Below, in pieces: positions 55,590 through 64,000 of a DNA stretch of 64,000 bases. Under the pieces are notes generated by a model that saw nothing but the letters and a program-made list of their open reading frames with translations, did no database searches and had not been told where the DNA came from. Source of the stretch: Gigaspora margarita. Lineage: Eukaryota; Glomeromycota; Glomeromycetes; Diversisporales; Gigasporaceae. The translations under genes were made by a program, and so were the position numbers. The DNA is taken from positions 132,363-196,362 of the forward strand of contig WTPW01000316.1 of the NCBI GenBank assembly GCA_009809945.1. The letters run 5' to 3'. Numbering within the stretch: the first letter of the stretch is position 1; the number at the start of each line of letters is the position of its first letter.

Positions 55590-55995
55590 ATTATATTTTC
55601 AAAAATAAGCTACCTTTTTTGAACAAAAAATTCTATGAAAAATATAGGGTAACTTATTTTTAAATTGTTAAATTTTTTGAAAATTTGAAAAATATACTAA
55701 TAAAAAGTTGTCAAATGATAAGTGTACTTTGAGGTTTCGAACAAGTTTACTTAATAGCACTTTTGAAGTTTATTTAGTAAAATTTAGACTTTTATATATA
55801 GCAACTGCTACTATAAAATCTTAAAATAATGTGCAGGTATGAATTACAATTTTTAGCCCAAATTAAGCTTCATTTGGGCCAAGATTCGAAATAACACCCA
55901 TGTCTGCTATTTCAAGATTTTACAGTAACAGATTTTTTTAAGATTTTTTAAAAAATTCAGAGGGTAGTTTATTTTTAAAATAGTTTATTTTTAAG
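55590..55995. mobile_element. diverged copy of the 4021-4318 MITE type with an 80-bp insert
   Basis: The left AAAAATAAGCTACC and right GGTAGTTTATTTTT arms, with the shared CGAACAAGTTTACTTAATAG motif inside. A GC-richer insert lies at about 55833-55912 (AGCCCAAATTAAGCTTCATT). Confidence 0.6.
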
Positions 55996-56294
55996 AATAT
56001 ATAGTAAATTATCAAGATATGAGTTTTTTTGTTTTCATGATTATATATTTATCTTTTTATTTATAGCATATAGTCACAAAGACAAAATACTTATATCTTG
56101 TGATTCACTAGACTGATTTTAATAATTTAATTACCATTATGCCTAGAATTTTATTCTCTACTACTTTTATTTAATTTAAAAAAGATGTTTACTTAATAAA
56201 ATATCAAGTTGTCTTTTGAAAAACTCTAAATTTTAAAAAAGGCAAAAAACAATAGTAAATTTTTCTACAATTTACTATATTATTTTACTGGTTT

Positions 56295-56830
56295 GGGGGC
56301 ATCCATAAATAACGTTATGTACCTCTACATAGTAGCTCTTGACCCCCCCTCTACTATATAAAAAAAATTTTAAAAATCCGTATGTTTATATATAAAATTT
56401 TACAAAAACTTGAATATATAATGACCCAGTGATCCAATCTGGATGATTTTGGTACCATTCGANTCGTNTNTATGAGANNAATCCAATGGTACCAAAATNN
56501 TTTCATTTGGACCANTGNATCNCGTTTTATTAACGAAATACTATTGATTTTATAGTAATTTTATAAGAAAACATAGTAACTAATAGTATTTCGTTAATAA
56601 AACGTGATCCAGTGATCCAAATCAAATGAAATTAGTACCATTCGAATTCTCTCTTCGAGACGGTTCGAATGGTACCAAAATCATCCAATTTGAACCACTG
56701 GATCAAGTTTTAGACAAATTTTTAGAAAAAAATTGTGTTATGTTAGGGGGGACCCCTCTCTACATATTGCAAAATCGTTATATTTTGGGGGACCCCCCCC
56801 TCAAGCATAACGTAATTTATGGATGCCCCC
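56295..56830. mobile_element. 536-bp MITE with GGGGGCATCC ends, copy 2 (inverted)
   Basis: Ends GGGGGCATCCATAAATAACG and CGTAATTTATGGATGCCCCC. TSD TTT (56292-56294, 56831-56833). It is nearly identical to copy 1 in reverse; ambiguous N bases fall at 56462-56522. Confidence 0.9.
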
Positions 56831-56946
56831 TTTTTAGATGAATCACAAATTAATTTTTATAAAAAAAATAAAATAAATAAAGCTTTCAAATATTTAATTT
56901 TAAGAAAAAAACTATTTATACACTATGTATATATACATGGGTACTA

Positions 56947-57249
56947 CAGTCAGACCTTCATAAATGCAACCTCCATAAATCCAATACTTCCCTAAATGCA
57001 CGTTTTTGTCTTGTCTGTAAGAAATTATTAGTGCTAAATGCATGTTCTTTCAAATAATTTTCTATATTATGCTAACTTCCTAAATGCACGTAGCCAATCA
57101 AATTTTAGTATTTAAGATAGGTTATACAGTTTTTAGTAAAAATTAGACAAACTTGATGATCAAATCTTTAAAGCTACAATTTAATTGGCTCTCCCTAAAT
57201 GCACGTTGTAGTCTTGTCTATACACATTGCATTTATGGAGGTTTGACTA
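56947..57249. mobile_element. P1 MITE, copy 3, inverted (303 bp, TA target site)
   Basis: Flanked by TA (56945-56946, 57250-57251). Starts CAGACC-like and ends GGAGGTTTGACTA. The interior matches copy 1 in reverse orientation, including the inverse of TGCATTTAGGGAGGT. Confidence 0.85.
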
Positions 57250-57302
57250 TAATTGATTTGCAAATCCACATAATAAATAAATTATAGACCAAAATTAAAC
57301 CA

Positions 57303-57490
57303 GAACCCCGGGCATCTCTGATATATTTCATATTATTTTTTTAGCAAATTGCAGAAAATTTGATCTAAGGTCCAAATTTAAGTTTTAACAAATTGAGATT
57401 AATTTTAAAAAAGGCTATATAAAGTATTTTGGCAAATTACAGCAATTTTATGCATGTTATATTTTATTTTTAGCAAATTACCTACATTTT
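57303..57490. mobile_element. truncated AGGACCCC-family element, related to the ends of 32740-35471
   Basis: Starts GAACCCCGGGCATCTCTGAT and follows 32741-32930 phrase by phrase (TTTAGCAAATTG, GTTATATTTTATTTTTAGCA). The right terminus is missing. Confidence 0.6.
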
Positions 57491-57529
57491 GCAAGAATCA
57501 TACCCAAAAATAAGCTATCTCATTTTTTG

Positions 57530-58450
57530 TACTACTATAATTTTTAAAAATTTAAGATGCTTAAATTTGATTTTTTTTGAACAAAAAAATACAAAATTAA
57601 GCATCTTCTCTTAAATTTTCAAGAAATATAAAAGTAAATATGCCAGAATAATGTATTTTTATGTACTGAACAAGTTTTCTTAGAGTATAATGTTAGAATC
57701 AATCAGTAAAATTTTGTGAATTATAATATTTTATATAATTTTATTAATAAAAATACTAAAGAATTCTATGATTCACAAAATTTTACTAATTGATTCTAAC
57801 ATTGTGCTCTAAGAAAACTTGTTCAGCACATAAAAATACATTATTCTGGCACATTTACTTTTATATTTCTTGAAAATTTAAGAGAAGATGCTTAATTTTG
57901 GATTTTTTGATCAGAAAATCCAAAATATTATAATTCACAAAATTTTACTAATTGATTCTAATATTATACTCTAAGAAAACTTGTTCAGCACATAAAAATA
58001 TATTATTCTAAAATATTTACTTTTATATTTCTTAAAAATTTAAGAGAAGATGCTTTGATCAAAAAAATCCAAATTAAGCATCTTTTCTTAAATTTTCAAG
58101 AAATATAAAATTAAATATGCTGAAATAATGTATTTTTATGTGCTGAACAACTTTTCTTAGAGTACAATGTTAGAATCAATTAGTAAAATTTTGTGAATCA
58201 TAGAATTCTTTAGTATTTTTATTAATAAAATCATATAAAATATTATAATTCACAAAATTTTACTAATTGATTCTAACATTGTGCTCTAAAAAAACTTGTT
58301 TAGCATATAAAAATACATTATTTCAGCATATTTAATTTTATATTTCTTGAAAATTTAAGAGAAGATGCTTAATTTTGGATTTTTTGATCAAAAAAATCCA
58401 AAATTAAGCATCTTTTCTTAAATTTTCAAAAAATATAATTAAATATATCA
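57530..58450. repeat. palindromic satellite array related to 51290-52700
   Basis: About three units alternate AAGCATCTTCTCTTAAATTT and its inverse with TTAGAATCAATCAGTAAAAT and its inverse. CTGAACAAGTTTTCTTAGAG marks the unit joints. Confidence 0.82.
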
Positions 58451-58604
58451 GTCCGATATGACAGGAGATCCCATAAAAAATTATCTAAATGACTATTACT
58501 GTATTATGCTCTGGACTTTAACATTTCACGTTTTCTTAGTATAATATATAGACATGATCACTACCTCTGATCATGTATCCATGGTAAAAATTATATAATA
58601 AATA

Positions 58605-59085
58605 GCATGCCCCTAAGGCACATTTAACAAAAAAAGTTTATTCAATTCTGATCACTGGATCAAAAGTTATTTAAGAGTAGGATGAATGTAGATTATTTTC
58701 TATATATGTATCTTATTTAAAAAAATTTATGTAAAAATTGAACATATATTACATATAAAAGTTTTTAAAAATACAATTTTTTTCATGAAATTTTTACAGT
58801 ATATACATTAAACCTTTCTAATTCTAATAATACAATTTTAAATGGTTGTTACATTTAAAAAAAATATATTTACATATATCATTAATTCTTCCTAGGATAA
58901 TCAAAATTTGCCTAGGTTATACAACATAAATATCATATGATCATCACCTGATTTCAATTGAATATTATTGTAAAAAAATTAGTAACGTGATCACTAGTCA
59001 AATGTAATTTTGTTATTTTTAGCAAATTAGATCAAAATTGACCAAACCTAGTTATAATTTATATGAGAAATGTCCAGAGTTCTGT
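58605..59085. mobile_element. AGGACCCC-family fragment with an internal insertion
   Basis: AAGGCACATTTAACAAAAAA near 58616 and GTCCAGAGTTCTGTA at 59070-59085 are family sequence; about 58684-59010 between them is foreign AT-rich DNA without a recognised boundary. Confidence 0.5.
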
Positions 59086-59089
59086 ATAA

Positions 59090-59669
59090 AGAATATAAAT
59101 CTCTAATGGAATAGTACCAAGTGCTTTGTTATAGGTTCAGCAATCTATGAGTATTTGTATCTTTATAATATTTTTGAGTACTATTTTTTTCTGAAATAAA
59201 AAAAAATTAATTATTTACATATATAAATAAAGAATTGATATCTTTTTATTATTATTTTTATTATAAGCTAACTTGACTTGACCATGAGCATCTTGATCTA
59301 AATTATCTAATATTTCAAATTACTAATTGATTTTTCTAATATTAATGCTAAATATGATATTGGGTTAAAAGACTCAGATATAAAAAATATCACAAAAGGC
59401 ATATTATCTACCAATAAAAAAATCCAAGTGATTTACAACCAAATTCACTTGTAAAAGCACAATAAAAAATTTTTTTAATAGATTGAATAAATATAATTAA
59501 TATTTAACTGCACTTAAAAATCCAAACCAAATTCATTTATAAAATTTTTAATTAAATACTAAAAGTACAAAGAAAAAAATTCTTTAATGGATCAAATAAA
59601 TATAATTAATATTTAACTATACTTAAAGATTCAATAATTCTTGAAGTATTGTTTTTTATATAAAGAAAC
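59090..59669. other. AT-rich DNA, nothing recognised
   Basis: Only A/T runs and a doubled phrase around TATAATTAATATTTAACT (59485-59640). Confidence 0.4.
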
Positions 59670-59677
59670 GATAGGAC

Positions 59678-59841
59678 TAGAGATGGGCAAAATGCAAAAT
59701 TTTCATTTTAGCATGCACATGCGCATGCATTTTTTGCATGCATGCATGCATGTTTTGGCCAAAGTTAAGATTTAATTTCTTAATGCTGGCCAGAATTAAT
59801 TGCATGCATGCATGCAGTCATGCGCATGGTGCCCATCTCTA
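59678..59841. mobile_element. 164-bp hAT MITE rich in GCATGC, perfect TSD
   Basis: Ends TAGAGATGGGCA and TGCCCATCTCTA. The TSD GATAGGAC is at 59670-59677 and 59842-59849. The interior holds runs of ATGCATGCATGC. Confidence 0.93.
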
Positions 59842-60043
59842 GATAGGACCAAGAAACCTTTAAAGAGTAAAATTTTTATAAAAAAACCACAACAAATACC
59901 TAATAAATTCATAAAAAGATGTAGTAAATTAAGATTTCAATTTATATTCAAACTTAATTTTCAAACTAAGATTATTTTCAACTATATTTTTAACTATAAA
60001 CAAAATTTGAACTGCTATTTGTAATAAGCTACAAACATATTAT

Positions 60044-61073
60044 CAGTCATAGGACATGTCCCCTAGAAATAAATTTATAATAAAAATTATAAAAAAAACA
60101 TATGAATTTACTATATAACTTTGAGCTAAGATCCCTCTCTGGGTTAACTAATTAACTTAAAANNNNNNNNNNNNNNNNNNNNNNNNNNNNNNNNNNNNNN
60201 NNNNNNNNNNNNNNNNNNNNNNNNNNNNNNNNNNNNNNNNNNNNNNNNNNNNNNNNNNNNNNNNNNNNNNNNNNNNNNNNNNNNNNNNNNNNNNNNNNNN
60301 NNNNNNNNNNNNNNNNNNNNNNNNNNNNNNNNNNNNNNNNNNNNNNNNNNNNNNNNNNNNNNNNNNNNNNNNNNNNNNNNNNNNNNNNNNNNNNNNNNNN
60401 NNNNNNNNNNNNNNNNNNNNNNNNNNNNNNNNNNNNNNNNNNNNNNNNNNNNNNNNNNNNNNNNNNNNNNNNNNNNNNNNNNNNNNNNNNNNNNNNNNNN
60501 NNNNNNNNNNNNNNNNNNNNNNNNNNNNNNNNNNNNNNNNNNNNNNNNNNNNNNNNNNNNNNNNNNNNNNNNNNNNNNNNNNNNNNNNNNNNNNNNNNNN
60601 NNNNNNNNNNNNNNNNNNNNNNNNNNNNNNNNNNNNNNNNNNNNNNNNNNNNNNNNNNNNNNNNNNNNNNNNNNNNNNNNNNNNNNNNNNNNNNNNNNNN
60701 NNNNNNNNNNNNNNNNNNNNNNNNNNNNNNNNNNNNNNNNNNNNNNNNNNNNNNNNNNNNNNNNNNNNNNNNNNNNNNNNNNNNNNNNNNNNNNNNNNNN
60801 NNNNNNNNNNNNNNNNNNNNNNNNNNNNNNNNNNNNNNNNNNNNNNNNNNNNNNNNNNNNNNNNNNNNNNNNNNNNNNNNNNNNNNNNNNNNNNNNNNNN
60901 NNNNNNNNNNNNNNNNNNNNNNNNNNNNNNNNNNNNNNNNNNNNNNNNNNNNNNNNNNNNNNNNNNNNNNNNNNNNNNNNNNNNNNNNNNNNNNNNNNNN
61001 NNNNNNNNTTTTTTTATAATTTTTATTATAAATTTATTTTAAACCAATTTTAAGGGGACATGTCCTATGACTG
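60044..61073. mobile_element. element spanning the assembly gap, CAGTCATAGGACATGTCC ends
   Basis: CAGTCATAGGACATGTCCCC at 60044 is exactly mirrored by GGGGACATGTCCTATGACTG ending at 61073. The middle 846 bases are N (60163-61008). The inner flanks continue to mirror (AATAAATTTATAATAAAAAT and its inverse). Confidence 0.8.
60163..61008. other. assembly gap (846 N)
   Basis: Run of N. It falls inside an inverted-repeat element, a structure that short-read assemblies often fail to close. Confidence 0.99.
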
Positions 61074-61279
61074 TTATAGCCAAAGAAAAGTTATATGTGA
61101 TGTCTTAGTAACTTACAAATCCAAAAAAACAAAAATTTTATAAATTTTTTTATATGTTAATGAATTTTTTTTTATGTATACAAATTTAATGATGATTATC
61201 TTTAATATATCAACTAACTAGTAACCTGTTTTGGGCTTCTAAATAAACTTGTTCAGCATGTAATTTTATTTATATTAAG

Positions 61280-61420
61280 GTCAAACCATATTTTTTTGAA
61301 ACTTTTACTAAAAAAAAAATGGGTTAAAGTTAGAAAAAGACTTTTTTTTAAAAAAAATTTTTTTTCTAATGTTAACCCCATTTTTTACTTAGTAAAAAGT
61401 TTGAGAAAATGCATTTTGAC
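61280..61420. repeat. short imperfect palindrome
   Basis: AAATGGGTTAAAGTTAGAAA is mirrored by TTTTCTAATGTTAACCCCAT, with outer pairing AAACTTTTACTAAA and TACTTAGTAAAAAGTTT. Confidence 0.7.
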
Positions 61421-61963
61421 CTTGATATGAGTAAAATTAGAACCATGCCATTAATCATCTAATTATTTTTATTAGAGGCCTACTTCCTTTCCTCCTTTCT
61501 TTAATATAGATTTGGTCAGGTTTCTATATATAATTTCAACATTTTTTACTCTGCTCCTTCCTAAGAAATCACCTGATTTTTGTCACTCCCCTTACTGCTG
61601 AACAAGCTTACTTAGAAGCTCAAAACAGATTATCTTAATAAAAAAAGAGGTTTATATTAATAAACAAAAATTTTTAACTTTAGTATATAGCTAACTTATT
61701 TTTTTGTCAAGATAACCTATAATTTCCTTCTAAGTAAAGTTGTTCAGAGCATAATTTTACATATATTTGCTGTTTTAAAATTAGTAAATATTTGTTTTTG
61801 ACAAAGTTACATTTTGAAATTGTGCAAAATTAACAAATTTCAACTTGGTTTTTAAGCTCAATTTTTTTCCCTTTCTTGTTCTATATAACTGTAAAATTTA
61901 ATTTTAAGTTAATTGAAGAGAATCTTTAGCTAAAAGTTTATAATAAATTCAGATGTTTTTATT

Positions 61964-62035
61964 ATAATTTTAAAGAACATGTCCTATGTCTGCTATATAA
62001 TAATTTTAAAGAACATGTCCTATGTCTGCTATATA
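61964..62035. repeat. 36-bp tandem duplication containing an element end
   Basis: ATAATTTTAAAGAACATGTC and the following CTATGTCTGCTATATA occur twice in tandem. The core resembles the terminus of the 60044-61073 element. Confidence 0.88.
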
Positions 62036-62769
62036 TTAAAATTTAAATAAAACATCTTAACAACTATTTAATTAAATTTAATTTTTATTTTAATTTTACT
62101 AAAACATATCAATAGAGTTTAACATCATAGTAAATAATTACTAACTCTTACCTTATCCTATAATTATAAATTTTACTAGTAAAATTATACTGTATATGAT
62201 ATTATATATCTGATACAGTATATTTTTAAAAAGAAAAAAAAGAAGTACAATAAAATTTATATAATATTAATATTTGAAAAATAAATAGAGTAACAAGTCT
62301 ATATGTACACTTGGTAACATTATTGATGAAACATATCTATGATAGTACCAGTAATTGGCATGATACTAATCATAAATGTAAAAATTCATAGGTTTTAAAA
62401 CGATAAATTTTAATTTGCAATATTTTATCATTGTTTTATCTCATTCTTCGACAATCTTAATATGATAAAACATATACGATATTGTATCGCTAAACATTAT
62501 CTTAAAACAAACTTAAATTCTAAAACAAATTTAATTAAAATTTTCTTAATTTTGGCTTAGGTTAAATTAGAATTCTTAATTTTGCCGCTTAATGTCCATT
62601 TGGAATTAACTTATATGCCAATCTAAACCCATAATTATTCTATTACCGCATGCAAGCATTTGTATTGATTTATAATAAAATAGACTCTTTGTAAATATAT
62701 ATATTACTATACTAAGTTAGAATTACTAATTAAAAACAGTGTTTAAAGAAAATATATATAAATATATAT
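62036..62769. other. downstream flank of the bHLH gene, no gene seen
   Basis: AT-rich sequence with poly-A and poly-T runs. It probably holds the 3' untranslated region and terminator of the bHLH gene, but no clear polyadenylation site can be picked out from this composition. Confidence 0.5.
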
Positions 62770-64000
62770 TTATTTATTATCCGACGCAACAGCACCATCA
62801 TCTTGCTGGATCTGATCAACTTTTTGCCTTTTTACTACCCTAAGTTCATCAATTTCATTCATAAGGTTTTGTATGATTAAGTCTTTTTCTTTTGTCTGTT
62901 GTTGAAGCTCTACAATATGGTCATGTGCTATTATGTTATAACAAATAAACATTATTAACATCTGTTAACGATAATTATTTAAGAATATAAAATATATCTA
63001 TCACTTACCTCGTTTTAATAAAAACAACTTTGAAACATTTTTCATAGATCCATTACTGTCACCGATTTTGCCCGATATTGAATTGTTATTGTTTCCATCG
63101 CATCCGTTATTATTTACGTTGGTATTATTGGATGCCGAATTGAATGGTATAACTTTTTTCAATTCATCAAAACTTTGTTTTAGTGAATCTCTTCGTTTTT
63201 GCTCAGCAGCTTTATGAGTTGTACGTCGAGATTCTAGACTTGAATGTACATCAGAGGAATAGGAAATACCAAGAGATCTTTTACCACATAAAAAGATTCA
63301 GGTAAGTATTTGCTACAGTAAGTAAAATTTTTTATTTTTTTTTTTTTATACATACTTAGCTGTACCCTCTAAAATACTGACATAATTCGACTTATTTGCC
63401 AATTGTTCTGCCGCGTCATCAGCTGTTACACCTGATAATCTTGGCTTTAAATTTGGACTTATTGTTGGTTTCAAAGCTTGAGGACTCTTTGAAGAATTTT
63501 GATTTGTATGAACAATTCTTTTTCCAGGAGGAGGAGGAGATGGTAAAATCATTGGTGACATTAACATTGAATTCGTTCCTGGTGATACCGGAGACGTGTT
63601 TGGAGATACAGCTATCATATGTTGCGACCCATCCACACTTGTAACTCGGATAGATCTTGACTGTATCGGTGGAGGAGGAACTACGAAAGTAGATTCTTTG
63701 TTGGAATTACGTTTCTCATTTGATAGTCGAGAGCTCTGTGTAATTTGTTGTTGTTTTTGAACGTTTTGAGTGGATCTGGGTGAGGAAGGACTCTCATTTA
63801 ATTTCATTAATGAAGATGGTGTTATTGGAGCGATCTTGTCAGATAAAATAGGATTATTAGAAGTTGTAGTAGGTAGAAGAGTATATGAAGATTGCATCGA
63901 CACCACTTCAGATACAAGGTTACTACCAAGGGACAAATTTGGCATAGTCTCCTGCGCAGTCGTGGATGACGTTACCATTGTATTCGTTGAAGGTAACGAC
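62770..64000 (-). CDS. bHLH-leucine-zipper transcription factor, 3' part of gene (three exons seen)
   Basis: Exons read as 64000-63356, 63277-63009 and 62927-62770; introns of 78 bp (GTATGT donor) and 81 bp (GTAAGT donor) keep the frame. The first visible exon encodes a Ser/Thr/Pro-rich, low-complexity N-terminal region. The second opens with the basic region SRRTTHKAAEQKRR, whose His, Glu and Arg are spaced like the H-E-R triad of E-box (CACGTG) binding bHLH proteins, followed by helix 1 (DSLKQSFDELKKVIP), an unusually long Asn-rich loop of about 33 residues and the start of helix 2 (VSKLFLLKR). The last exon completes helix 2 (AHDHIVELQQQ) and gives a short leucine zipper. Expected to be a nuclear, dimeric DNA-binding regulator. 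The frame stays open to the window edge, so the Met at 63978 may not be the true start. Fungal relatives with long loops include Ino4/Pho4/Cph2-type proteins; I cannot choose among them. Confidence 0.85.
62928..63008 (-). other. intron 2 of the bHLH gene
   Basis: The donor reads CGAG/GTAAGTG and the acceptor TAATAG/CACATG on the minus strand. Splicing joins helix 2 as LFLLKR-AHDHIVEL in one frame, which is the expected bHLH pattern. Confidence 0.85.
63278..63355 (-). other. intron 1 (of those visible) of the bHLH gene
   Basis: The donor is GTATGT. The only acceptor that keeps the frame open into the basic region is AAAAG/A. A better-looking TAG acceptor at about 63317 would bring in a TGA stop, so it was not used. 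A cDNA could move this acceptor. Confidence 0.6.

Noticed and set aside
59700-60024. 74-codon ORF starting MHACMQSCAWC
   Set aside because: Starts in the GCATGC interior of a hAT MITE and continues into AT-rich flank; chance.
63396-63644. 82-codon plus-strand ORF in the bHLH gene
   Set aside because: Antisense to the first visible coding exon of the bHLH gene.

Overview
This is an extremely AT-rich eukaryotic window with spliceosomal introns (GTAAGT/GTATGT donors, AG acceptors). It is dominated by layered transposable elements, with one recognisable host gene at the right edge. The base composition, the short introns, the Asn/Ser/Thr-rich bHLH regulator and the mix of LINE, Ty3-like, hAT and pogo/Tc1-like elements suggest an early-diverging fungus. 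A Glomeromycotina (arbuscular mycorrhizal) genome is my best guess, but no marker gene here proves it. Scattered N calls and an 846-base N block show a draft assembly.

Layout. 1-4.3 kb: low-complexity foldback element and several MITEs. 4.8-6.7 kb: minus-strand relics of one or more host genes, split by MITEs. 8.4-9.1 kb: SINE relic and satellite-like repeat. 9.7-12.5 kb: a six-exon hAT transposase gene with stops, a frameshift and a 222-bp hAT MITE inserted in it. 13.3-16.7 kb: a hAT MITE enlarged by nested foldback elements. 17-19 kb: possible relic ORFs, a tRNA-derived SINE and one relic exon. 20.4-23.3 kb: a second tRNA-derived SINE with target-site duplications (TSDs), followed by palindromic MITEs. 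24-26.4 kb: minisatellites. 28.5-29.7 kb: SINE relic with two nested MITEs. 31.5-35.6 kb: plus-strand relic coding region holding a 2.7-kb element that itself contains a 1.4-kb palindrome and a SINE.

The centre, 36.2-43.0 kb, holds a full-length, relatively GC-rich LINE on the minus strand. It has a poly(A) tail, a 15-bp TSD, an ORF1 with tandem protein repeats and an ORF2 of endonuclease, reverse transcriptase, decayed RNase H and zinc-knuckle domains. It landed in the gag region of a Ty3-like retroelement relic (about 35.9-45.9 kb), which three further MITEs also interrupt. Computationally removing each insertion with one TSD copy leaves the gag/protease reading frame continuous.

From 46 to 61 kb are TA-flanked (pogo/Tc1-like), hAT-like and three-base-TSD (Harbinger-like) non-autonomous elements, palindromic satellite arrays and nested foldbacks. 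At 62,770-64,000 (minus strand) lies the 3' part of a bHLH-leucine-zipper transcription factor gene, the only apparently intact host gene. Many insertions are dated relative to each other by exact TSDs and by empty-site copies elsewhere in the window.
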